The notes beneath the pieces were generated by a model. It searched no databases and was not told the origin of the DNA. It saw only the letters and a program-made list of their open reading frames with translations. A stretch of DNA of 5,773 nt from Thermoplasmata archaeon. GTDB lineage: Archaea > Thermoplasmatota > Thermoplasmata > JAGHBH01. Location of the stretch: assembly GCA_030673205.1 (NCBI GenBank), contig DAOVJP010000099.1, forward strand, positions 1 through 5,773. The letters run 5' to 3'. Numbering within the stretch: the first letter of the stretch is position 1; each line of letters starts with the position of its first letter. Positions 1-5,514 of this stretch are shown here, piece by piece. The position numbers and the translations under genes are program-made.

Positions 1-37
1 CATGGGGACAACATGGTGGTTTACAAGTGGGTCCCCC

Positions 38-45
38 GAGGAGGT
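38..45 (+). promoter_or_regulatory. Shine-Dalgarno site for the beta-helix gene
   Basis: GAGGAGGT is complementary to the 3' end of 16S rRNA and lies 6 nt before the ATG at 52. It favours this start over the in-frame ATG at 13, which would put 13 charged and aromatic residues in front of the signal peptide, and over the ATG at 58. The gene is therefore probably translated from a leadered mRNA whose promoter lies mostly outside the window. Confidence 0.75.
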
Positions 46-51
46 CTGAAT

Positions 52-3000
52 ATGCGAATGGAGAAAGTAGTTAGCACTCTAGTGTGCTTTGGATTTCTCA
101 TCACCATGCTTGCCGCGGTGGTGCCAGGTAATGTAGCAGCAGTCACAACGTGGATTGTGGACGACGACGGTACTATTGGCGTTGATTGCCATTTCAACAC
201 GATAAATGCCGCTATGGGCGTTGCGATCGATGGAGATACCATCCAGGTTATGCCTGGGGCATACAGCGAGAGCGTACCCATGACCAAAACCGTGTCTCTC
301 GTCGGTAGTGGAAGTGAGCTCACAACGATCGATGGAGGAAGCGATCCCGCCATCATGCTCAAGGCCAACTACACTTCTATTGATGGGTTCACAATGGTTT
401 CCACATATCCCTACGCACTCAGCCAGCATTACTTCTGGCCTGGCTACTACGCTCCTGTCGGAGTTTCTGTAGAAAATTGTGCCATTCATGGAGTTTCGGC
501 AATGACAGCGGAAGATCTCTATCTGGGCGGAAACACCTTCACCGGTACGGTCTATCTTTCCGGCACCACATCATCGGTGTTGGAATCCAACGTGTTCGAC
601 CAGACAAGGCTGTTTATCCGGGGCAGAGATAATGTTCTCTCTAACAACGTGTTCAATGGGGACGGGTCAAGATATTCCCAAGCCATAAGCCTCAATGGTG
701 CCATCAACACAACGCTCGTAGGCAACACCATCGACAACTACCATACTAGCCTGTACTTCTTCAACGCCCGCCAGATCACAATGACCAGGACCACAATAAC
801 GAACACAACTTACGGCCTAGATATCTGGGGAGATTATGATCACATCATTGACGGAACGAACACCATCGACGGAAGGCCCATGTTCTACAAACACGGCTAC
901 GAATTGCCACCTGGCTCAACGATCCCTGCCGACCAGAGCGTCTATGGGCTCATAGGGTGCAGTGGACTGACCATAGATGGGATCACGCCAGGGCCAACGA
1001 GCTTTGGCTTGTTGATAGCACACTCCAACAATATCGTGGTCCAGAACAGCGTCTTCACAGACCACAAATACGGTTTGAGGCTGGTTGGCAGCGAAGATTG
1101 TGCCATCAACTCCAACAGTTTCACCGGAAACTATCGCGCGCTCCAGGTTTATGGCGGCCAGAATAACATGATAGAGGCCAACACATTCACCGACGATACA
1201 TGGGGAATCGAGACTGGCTCCCGTACAGAACTCCTCACGATAAAGGGAAACACCTTCAACACCCGGGATTATGGCGTATTTACTTGGCATCTGAACAACT
1301 CCCACATCACACAGAACACCTTCGAAGACCCTTCCGACGGCATCTTCTTCAGATCCTATACCACATATGTGACCGTTGACCACAACACTTTCGCCAGCAC
1401 TGCTGGATATGGTGCCGCTGTGGAGGTTGGAGCCCATGGAGAATGGCCCAGCTGTAACTACAACACCATCGACCACAACACATTCATCGACTGTCCCTCT
1501 AGCGTCAGGATGCAGAGCGGAAACTACAACCAGATAACGAACAACGTCATGACCGGAGGAGAGATCGGTGTTCTAATCATGCGTGGCAACTACAACTACA
1601 TCGCTGGCAACACCATTACTGAGATCGACCTCCTGGGAATATACATCGACTCAAACCCATCGTATTACCAGACTTCCATTGGAAACACCATTGCCGATAA
1701 CATAGTCAGCGACGCATACTACGGAATAGCCACTTCTAACCAGCAGTACATGACCGTGAGCAACAACACGATGACGAACTGTGGCGGTGGATTCTGGATG
1801 GGCACCTCCGGGCACCTGTACACCGTGAGCGAAGCACACTTCTGGAACGAGGTTGATACCCTGAACACCATCGACGGCAGGCCCACATACTACCTCAAGA
1901 ACCAGACCGGCGGAACCACTCCACAAGATGCTGGATGGGTAGGATTGTACGGCTGTGACGGCGTGACCGTGACCGGCTACAACGACGTGAACGTGCTCAA
2001 CGCCATAATGATGGCCTTTTCCCAGAACTGTGTTATTCGGGACAACCAGCTTGGTGCTCCACAGTTCGCACTGGGAATGTACGATGCGGACAATAACATC
2101 ATCACGAACAACACCATATTGAACGTACGCTTTGGTCCAGACCTAACGGGCTGTGACAACAACCTGTTCACATATAACACACTGGTCCGCGGAGAATCGA
2201 TCTTGCCGGGAGACGGGGCGTTGAGCTTGTGGAACAGCAGCGACAACACCTTCCACCACAACTACTTCATCGGCTTCGATAACTGGATCACTGAGCGCTG
2301 GCCATACACCATGCCCGCCGGATCCAACATCTGGTATGACGCAACGACCAACGAAGGAAACTACTGGAAGGGTCCAACCAGCGGAGCAGGCATCACATAC
2401 TTCGACACTGACGGGGATGGCATAGGCGACAGCGGAGCGGTCCCATTCCCCAGCGCAGGCCACGACCAATATCCTCTCATGGACGCACCCCCCATAGCAA
2501 TAGCCAATATCGCACCTGCGGGAGAGGGGATCAAACTGGTGAACGTGGACTTCAGCATCAACGCCCACTATGTGAGCTGTGCGATCATGGAGAACGGAGA
2601 AGAGCTGGTGTTCCTCGAGGACGATGATGCGACACAGTTCGTCTACTTCGAGGGAAACACGTACGAGGCGTTATATCAGTACCAGAACACCGGTGGAGGC
2701 GCGAAGAAGACCAACACCCAGCTGCATCTCAGAGCGGATGGAGGCTCGAATCAGGTCCTTCACAAAGAAGAATTCGTGACACCCCCCGACCAGCAGACCA
2801 GGACCATCGACATAACCGCTGACCTGGCCAACCTCGACTATGCCGCCAATTCCAACATATACGCCCTCGACGGCACGGACAGCTACGACCCGAACGATGA
2901 TCTCATCACCTGCTACAACTGGGAGATATACGACAGCGCCAACACACTGATAGAGACCATAACCAGCGACATGGCCGTCTCGATCTACACTTTCCCGGGA

Positions 3001-3078
3001 GCCGGAGACTACACGATCGTCCTGACCGTCACAGCCAACGGGAAGACAGGCAGCACAACCACCGAACTCACCGTGTAG
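52..3078 (+). CDS. Secreted NosD-like parallel beta-helix protein with C-terminal PKD-like domain
   Basis: This is a predicted extracellular protein of 1008 residues; its ligand is unknown. The start at 52 is chosen because GAGGAGGT (38-45) lies 6 nt upstream and the signal peptide begins here; the frame is open back to the window edge. Residues 1-30 form a Sec signal (MEK, hydrophobic core, VAA before a cleavage site near 30/31). A WIVDDDG...DGDTIQVMPGAYSE segment (about 34-80) is the usual N-cap of such proteins. Asn-rich rungs of about 20-25 residues, many with NNxF/NTI/NN-T patterns, fill about 80-770. Two NosD-type modules begin with NTIDGRP at 270 and 605. GNYW (769-772) and DTDGDGIGD (785-793, calcium-loop-like) end the helix as in NosD-family proteins. 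Residues 919-1008 resemble a PKD domain (SYDPNDD, FPGAGDYTIVLTV). Several N-x-S/T sequons could be glycosylated. No C-terminal membrane anchor or sorting tail is visible, so it may be released or held non-covalently. Family assignment is firm; role as adhesin, surface coat or carbohydrate-active protein is open. Confidence 0.9.
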   Translation: MRMEKVVSTLVCFGFLITMLAAVVPGNVAAVTTWIVDDDGTIGVDCHFNTINAAMGVAIDGDTIQVMPGAYSESVPMTKTVSLVGSGSELTTIDGGSDPAIMLKANYTSIDGFTMVSTYPYALSQHYFWPGYYAPVGVSVENCAIHGVSAMTAEDLYLGGNTFTGTVYLSGTTSSVLESNVFDQTRLFIRGRDNVLSNNVFNGDGSRYSQAISLNGAINTTLVGNTIDNYHTSLYFFNARQITMTRTTITNTTYGLDIWGDYDHIIDGTNTIDGRPMFYKHGYELPPGSTIPADQSVYGLIGCSGLTIDGITPGPTSFGLLIAHSNNIVVQNSVFTDHKYGLRLVGSEDCAINSNSFTGNYRALQVYGGQNNMIEANTFTDDTWGIETGSRTELLTIKGNTFNTRDYGVFTWHLNNSHITQNTFEDPSDGIFFRSYTTYVTVDHNTFASTAGYGAAVEVGAHGEWPSCNYNTIDHNTFIDCPSSVRMQSGNYNQITNNVMTGGEIGVLIMRGNYNYIAGNTITEIDLLGIYIDSNPSYYQTSIGNTIADNIVSDAYYGIATSNQQYMTVSNNTMTNCGGGFWMGTSGHLYTVSEAHFWNEVDTLNTIDGRPTYYLKNQTGGTTPQDAGWVGLYGCDGVTVTGYNDVNVLNAIMMAFSQNCVIRDNQLGAPQFALGMYDADNNIITNNTILNVRFGPDLTGCDNNLFTYNTLVRGESILPGDGALSLWNSSDNTFHHNYFIGFDNWITERWPYTMPAGSNIWYDATTNEGNYWKGPTSGAGITYFDTDGDGIGDSGAVPFPSAGHDQYPLMDAPPIAIANIAPAGEGIKLVNVDFSINAHYVSCAIMENGEELVFLEDDDATQFVYFEGNTYEALYQYQNTGGGAKKTNTQLHLRADGGSNQVLHKEEFVTPPDQQTRTIDITADLANLDYAANSNIYALDGTDSYDPNDDLITCYNWEIYDSANTLIETITSDMAVSIYTFPGAGDYTIVLTVTANGKTGSTTTELTV

Positions 3079-3112
3079 AAAAAAGTTGATGGACCCAAGA
3101 ACTAACCCCCTT

Positions 3113-3152
3113 CTTTTTCTCACTTTTTTCTGTGGCATAGAGTGAGAAAAAG
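3113..3152 (+). terminator. Candidate terminator of the beta-helix gene (12-bp stem)
   Basis: Starting 35 bp after the stop codon, CTTTTTCTCACT (3113-3124) is perfectly complementary to AGTGAGAAAAAG (3141-3152), with a 16-nt loop. The left arm and loop contain two T runs (3114-3118 and 3124-3129), the type of signal that ends transcription in archaea. The palindrome could work on both strands, but no convergent protein gene abuts it; the nearest gene on the other strand is the tRNA 300 bp away. Confidence 0.55.
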
Positions 3153-3212
3153 ACAGACGGAGTTGTGTCTATTGCACTGTGCTCCGATCTGTCTACGTTT
3201 CTCTCTTTTTTT
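3151..3212 (+). terminator. Second hairpin plus T tract, backup terminator candidate
   Basis: AGACAG (3151-3156) and CGGAG (3158-3162) pair with CTCCG (3182-3186) and CTGTCT (3189-3194). This gives an 11-bp stem with a small internal loop. A pyrimidine-rich stretch follows, ending in seven T residues (3206-3212). It sits directly after the first hairpin, so the two make a tandem stop for the long transcript of the beta-helix gene. Function is inferred from structure only. Confidence 0.4.
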
Positions 3213-3280
3213 CATTAAAAGAACAGGACAGTAGGTGTGACCTGGCGCGCTGCTAGACGAGTAATTTCTAATTGCGAGCA

Positions 3281-3298
3281 GGCGGAGCTTACTCCGCC
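3281..3298. repeat. Perfect 7-bp hairpin with CTTA loop
   Basis: GGCGGAG (3281-3287) and CTCCGCC (3292-3298) are perfect complements around a 4-nt loop. GCA before (3278-3280) and TGC after (3300-3302) can extend the stem past a bulged A. It lies immediately beside the left tRNA-tail repeat unit. No T tract follows on the plus strand within a few bases, so it does not look like a simple terminator. Confidence 0.5.
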
Positions 3299-3300
3299 AT

Positions 3301-3362
3301 GCAAAACACCCCTTTTTGGTAATCGGTGCTATTGGGTAGTATATGCAAAGGGTGTGATTTGA
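3301..3362. repeat. Left copy of tRNA-tail inverted-repeat unit
   Basis: GCAAAGGGTGTGATTTGA (3345-3362) is an exact 18-bp copy of the 3' end of the tRNA-Leu gene (3460-3477), covering the acceptor 3' strand and part of the T arm. GGTAATCGGTGC (3318-3329) matches the sequence around the tRNA CCA end (3450-3461) at 11 of 12 positions. CAAAACACCCCTTTTT (3302-3317) matches the segment near 3415-3431 with one small indel. The unit is therefore a diverged direct copy of 3414-3477. No rest of a tRNA follows, so this is a tail fragment and not a gene. Confidence 0.75.
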
Positions 3363-3390
3363 TTCGGGGCTAGCTATCAACTGCCAGCAT

Positions 3391-3407
3391 GAAAACCTCT
3401 GGTTTTC
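3391..3407. repeat. Perfect 7-bp palindrome with TCT loop (left twin)
   Basis: GAAAACC (3391-3397) pairs with GGTTTTC (3401-3407) around a 3-nt loop. A near twin lies on the other side of the tRNA (3573-3591), and both are preceded by CCAGC. Within the stem an A:T pair here corresponds to a G:C pair in the twin, so both sides changed together. Confidence 0.6.
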
Positions 3408-3413
3408 CCCCTT

Positions 3414-3477
3414 TCAAAACACACCCTTTTTGGGTCATAGAAACAGTCTGGTAATTGGTGCAAAGGGTGTGATTTGA
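3414..3477. repeat. Right copy of tRNA-tail inverted-repeat unit, overlapping tRNA-Leu
   Basis: The arm 3414-3429 is complementary to 3462-3477 at 15 of 16 positions, with a 32-nt loop. The right arm is the 3' end of the tRNA itself, so in the minus-strand precursor the downstream trailer could pair with the T-arm and acceptor 3' strand of the tRNA. The same arrangement occurs, more diverged, at 3301-3362. Confidence 0.65.
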
Positions 3478-3542
3478 ACACACGAAGGACTAACCACAGG
3501 ATCCTAAGTCCTGCCCCTTTAGCCAAGCTCGGGTACCTTTGC
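3456..3542 (-). tRNA. tRNA-Leu (anticodon UAG), CCA encoded
   Basis: The acceptor 5' strand GCAAAGG (3542-3536) pairs with CCTTTGC (3466-3460), followed by discriminator A (3459) and an encoded CCA (3458-3456). The D-arm region reads CCCGAGC...GGCTAAAGGGG. The anticodon stem CAGGA/TCCTG encloses loop CTTAGGA with anticodon UAG at 3506-3504, which reads CUA and possibly other CUN leucine codons. The long variable arm (TGGTTAGTCCTTC) marks a class II tRNA, and the T arm is GTGTG, loop TTCAAAT, then CACAC. The gene is 84 nt without CCA and has no intron. It is divergent from the DUF89 gene, and a fragment of its 3' end is duplicated 115 bp downstream. Confidence 0.95.
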
Positions 3543-3553
3543 TTCTTGAGCCA

Positions 3554-3614
3554 CTCCGCGGCGAAAGACCAGCGGAAACCTCAGGTTTCCGTAAAGTCGC
3601 CGACCGCATGGGAG
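3554..3614. other. Strong nested stem-loop upstream of tRNA-Leu
   Basis: A perfect 8-bp hairpin CGGAAACC (3573-3580), loop TCA, GGTTTCCG (3584-3591) sits inside an outer stem GGCGA/TCGCC (3560-3564 with 3597-3601). CTCC/GGAG (3554-3557 with 3611-3614) can close it further. The internal loops are asymmetric (8 and 5 nt). It lies in the presumed 5' leader of the tRNA transcript and about 70 bp before the DUF89 start. I find no C/D boxes and no ACA box, so I cannot assign it to a known small-RNA class. It may be a leader structure, a small RNA or a DNA palindrome. Confidence 0.45.
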
Positions 3615-3649
3615 GCGAATAGTTGCAAGAGCCCCAATAGAACCTAACC

Positions 3650-3660
3650 CATATATTTTT
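3650..3660. promoter_or_regulatory. TATA-like box between tRNA-Leu and DUF89
   Basis: CATATATTTTT is the only strongly AT-rich stretch in the 143-bp divergent spacer. For the plus strand it lies about 26-36 nt before the ATG at 3686, the spacing expected for a leaderless archaeal mRNA. For the minus strand, CAGAAAAATATATGG also resembles a BRE-TATA element, which would start the tRNA precursor near 3627 with a leader of roughly 85 nt. Whether one or both directions use it cannot be told from sequence. Confidence 0.5.
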
Positions 3661-3685
3661 CTGCTCTGCGCCCATCCCCTCCGCC

Positions 3686-4558
3686 ATGCGAGCTGATCCC
3701 CAATGCATTCCCTGCCTCCTGCGACGGGCGTTGTACGAGGCGAACCTGGTCGATCCGAAGAAGGCGGCGATAGTGGTTGCCGAGACGACCAGAATATTGG
3801 CGGAGGAATACGATCCCGATGCGCCAGAGGTATCGGCCAAGATAGCCAGCAAGCTGCATTCTAGAGTATATGAGATACTTGGTACCGACGATCCCTACAA
3901 AGATGTGAAAAGAGGGAGCAACGAGGCCGCCGCCTCTCTGCTGCCCCGCGCCAGAGAGATGATAGAGAGGAGCGAGAAGCCGTGGCACACCGCTGCTCTC
4001 ATATCCGTGGCAGGCAACCTTATAGATTTTGGTATATCCGGCGCGGCCAAGGATCCGGAGGAGTTCTTGGAGATGTTTGGGGGCGTGGTACGAGAGGGCT
4101 TTACTGTGGACGACACGGAGCAGGCGTTCTCCCTCCTCGGGCCGGGAAAGAAGGCTGTCTACCTCATAGACAACTGCGGCGAGATAGTGTTGGATAGCCT
4201 GTTCTGGGATGTTCTGAGAGCAGAAGGGGCGGAGGTCACGGTGGTGGTGAAGGGAAAACCGATCCTGACCGATGCCACGATGGATGATGTGCGGGATATG
4301 GCGCTGGAAGAGCACGCAGATCATTTCATCACCACTGGCTCAGGGGCCGTGGGGTTGGAGCCCTCGTCCTTGCCCCTTGAGACGGAGAAGGCGATGAGAG
4401 AGGCGGACCTTATCATATCCAAGGGCATGGGCAACTTCGAGGCTCTCTCTGAAGAGGATTACCGCCCTATCCTGTATCTTATGAGGACCAAATGCGAGCC
4501 CATAGCGAACCATGCCAACGCTCCCCTCAACGTGAACGTGGCAAAATTATATGTGTAA
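3686..4558 (+). CDS. DUF89 family protein (AF1104/PH1575-like), probable metal-dependent phosphatase
   Basis: The 290-residue cytosolic protein matches the archaeal DUF89 family, whose characterised relatives are Mn/Ni/Co-type metal-dependent phosphatases thought to clear damaged or surplus phosphometabolites; the substrate here is unknown. Visible motifs are CxxC at 7-10 in QCIPCLLRRAL, DNCGEIVLD at 162-170, TDATMDD around D196, SKGMGNFEAL at 245-254 and LMRTKCEPIA near 265-273. D162, N163 and D196 match the family's metal-binding DN...D set. Helical N-terminal and Rossmann-like C-terminal parts fit the usual size of about 280-300 residues, so the gene looks complete. The start is the first ATG about 26 nt after a TATA-like box, with no Shine-Dalgarno site, so the mRNA is probably leaderless. 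It is divergent from tRNA-Leu and convergent with mptE. A role in pterin metabolism is only a guess from adjacency. Confidence 0.9.
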   Translation: MRADPQCIPCLLRRALYEANLVDPKKAAIVVAETTRILAEEYDPDAPEVSAKIASKLHSRVYEILGTDDPYKDVKRGSNEAAASLLPRAREMIERSEKPWHTAALISVAGNLIDFGISGAAKDPEEFLEMFGGVVREGFTVDDTEQAFSLLGPGKKAVYLIDNCGEIVLDSLFWDVLRAEGAEVTVVVKGKPILTDATMDDVRDMALEEHADHFITTGSGAVGLEPSSLPLETEKAMREADLIISKGMGNFEALSEEDYRPILYLMRTKCEPIANHANAPLNVNVAKLYV

Positions 4559-4618
4559 AGCGATTATATACGCTGGGTGCTTATGACGGACGATCCGGCT
4601 GTGAATAGACTGCACCGC

Positions 4619-5308
4619 TCACTTTTCTTCTGATTGAATAAATGGATGGATAGGCGCGCCCTTTGCCCTCTCCCCCTCTATTATCTCCCTGGCCCAGCGT
4701 AGTTTCTTCCTCTTTGTCTCCACGCTCTTCCCTTCTTTCCGCACGGGGTCATCAAGATCGAAACCGACCAACCGGACCTGTATGGCGCTTTGAGCTAGAG
4801 CCAGTAATACGGCCCTATCCCCATCGGTGTAACCACCATAATTGACCAGCGGAGGGGGAGGCATGACCTGACAGGTACCCACGATCGGGCCCGCGAGAAG
4901 AGGAACGAGACGCATCATCGCCTCCATATTGTCGCCATGGGCGTGCACCACCATCACCACCCCCTGTTCGCTGGCTTCCAACAGAAGCTCCTCTTCCCCA
5001 TCCAGGTCCGTCACCACCACCCCCGGTCGAACATGGAGATCATGAAGAGGGCGAAGGGCACTGTCCGCGGCGATCACCACCTCCGAGAGCAGAGGCAGGG
5101 CTTCTTTCTCCTCGTCCGTCAAGGCCGGCCCTGCGACAATGACCTGTTGTCCAACCAGGAGGCTACGCAGCGTGTCCAGGCCAGCGATCTGCCGGGCGGG
5201 GTCGATCAGGGCTGCTAGAGCCATCGCCGCCCGCGTATCGTCCCCGGGGTTATGGCCCATGTCCCGACAGATGCGACTGTAGATAGGTAGCCACTCTTGC
5301 AACTCCAT
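4619..5308 (-). CDS. mptE: 6-hydroxymethyl-7,8-dihydropterin pyrophosphokinase (MptE, DUF115)
   Basis: MptE transfers diphosphate from ATP to 6-hydroxymethyl-7,8-dihydropterin (EC 2.7.6.3), the archaeal step leading to methanopterin or folate-type C1 carriers. It is unrelated to bacterial FolK. The 229-residue length is normal for the archaeal family. Motifs seen are ADSAL (81-85), VVTDLDG (98-104), VVHAHGDN (120-127), GGYTDGDRA (158-166), GFDLDDP (182-188) and KKLRWARE (201-208), in the expected order. Acidic residues in TDLDG and HGDN probably bind metal and nucleotide. The start at 5308 gives the family's usual N-terminus (W..IY..I). A weak purine-rich GAGG lies upstream, and an AT-rich TTCTAAT about 42 bp upstream is a poor TATA candidate. 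It converges on DUF89 and diverges from the aconitase-X gene. No signal peptide or membrane segment is present. Confidence 0.92.
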   Translation of the reverse strand: MELQEWLPIYSRICRDMGHNPGDDTRAAMALAALIDPARQIAGLDTLRSLLVGQQVIVAGPALTDEEKEALPLLSEVVIAADSALRPLHDLHVRPGVVVTDLDGEEELLLEASEQGVVMVVHAHGDNMEAMMRLVPLLAGPIVGTCQVMPPPPLVNYGGYTDGDRAVLLALAQSAIQVRLVGFDLDDPVRKEGKSVETKRKKLRWAREIIEGERAKGAPIHPFIQSEEK

Positions 5309-5394
5309 AGAAAGGCCTCGCTGTGATGGCGAAAGGGGAGTGGGGGATTAGAATGTTGCGCTCGCGCCTCCTCCCCACTCACCCACCCCCCACT

Positions 5395-5458
5395 AACCCT
5401 GCCCAATAACCACCCTACCACCACAGCCAACCCTGCCCAACAGCCACCCTACCACCAC
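5395..5458. repeat. Two-copy tandem repeat, 34-bp period
   Basis: AACCCTGCCCAA at 5395-5406 and 5429-5440 each precede CCACCCTACCACCAC (5410-5424 and 5444-5458). Over 30 bp the copies differ at two positions (TAA versus CAG in the middle). The remaining 4 bp of the period form the spacer. It lies upstream of both divergent genes and may be low-complexity DNA or a binding-site array. Confidence 0.75.
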
Positions 5459-5462
5459 CTCC

Positions 5463-5485
5463 CACAAAGTCTTAAGACCCTTGTG
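5463..5485. promoter_or_regulatory. Bulged palindrome upstream of acnX, possible operator
   Basis: GTCTTAAGAC (5469-5478) is a perfect 10-bp palindrome. CACAA (5463-5467) and TTGTG (5481-5485) form a second complementary pair outside it, offset by one base. The centre lies about 41 bp before the acnX ATG, overlapping where a TATA box and BRE would be expected, so bound protein could block or help the promoter. CTTAAGA may itself be a poor TATA element. Function is inferred. Confidence 0.35.
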
Positions 5486-5501
5486 TTGATACCTGTCGCC
5501 A

Positions 5502-5507
5502 GAGGTG
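5502..5507 (+). promoter_or_regulatory. Shine-Dalgarno site for acnX
   Basis: GAGGTG ends 7 nt before the ATG at 5515 and is a good match to the anti-Shine-Dalgarno sequence. The GTG inside it is followed at once by TAG, which rules it out as a start and supports the ATG. This gene is thus probably leadered, unlike DUF89. Confidence 0.65.
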
Positions 5508-5514
5508 TAGCTGT

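Larger units (their letters stand above)
3079..3455. other. Gene-free intergenic region rich in palindromes
   Basis: No convincing protein gene is present: the longest open frame here (3120-3380, minus strand) has no recognisable domain, no ribosome-binding site and overlaps the terminator and repeats. The left part holds two terminator candidates (3113-3212). From 3281 onward it holds a perfect short-loop hairpin, two inverted-repeat units derived from or similar to the tRNA-Leu 3' end, and a second perfect hairpin at 3391-3407. The stretch 3213-3280 shows nothing I can name. Confidence 0.6.
5309..5514. other. C-rich divergent intergenic region between mptE and acnX
   Basis: This 206-bp spacer must hold promoters for both divergent genes. 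It contains a strongly strand-biased C-rich tract (5369-5463), a two-copy tandem repeat, a minus-strand G-quadruplex motif and a bulged palindrome (5463-5485). The open minus-strand frame through it (to 5430) lacks any family resemblance and is compositional. No clear consensus TATA box is visible on either side. Confidence 0.6.

Noticed and set aside
2..49. Small reading frame ending just before the beta-helix start
   Set aside because: It could be the tail of an upstream gene or a leader peptide, but the window edge leaves only 15 codons and no recognisable sequence.
3120..3380. 86-codon open frame on the minus strand
   Set aside because: It overlaps the terminator hairpins and the tRNA-tail repeat, has no ribosome-binding site or TATA box in place, and its product resembles no family I know.
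3345..3383. Second tRNA gene or tRNA pseudogene
   Set aside because: Only the 18-nt tail matches; no anticodon arm, D arm or 5' acceptor strand follows, so it is a fragment copy.
3281..3480. CRISPR array
   Set aside because: There are only two diverged copies of unequal internal spacing, one of them part of a tRNA gene, with no regular repeat-spacer pattern.
3554..3625. H/ACA or C/D guide RNA
   Set aside because: There is no ACA box at the expected distance after the stem, no kink-turn in the apical loop, and no C or D box pair on either strand.
3644..4324. 226-codon open frame on the minus strand opposite DUF89
   Set aside because: It is a shadow of the well-supported DUF89 gene and runs over its TATA region and start; it shows no domain.
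4583..4633. Short ORF of 16 codons (MTDDPAVNRLHRSLFF) between DUF89 and mptE
   Set aside because: It has no ribosome-binding site, a TATA-like stretch too close to the ATG, and it overlaps the 3' end of mptE. The 60-bp gap otherwise shows no clear terminator.
5215..5430. 71-codon minus-strand frame upstream of and overlapping mptE
   Set aside because: It is a product of the C-rich repeat tract in another frame; it has no family resemblance and overlaps the mptE start.
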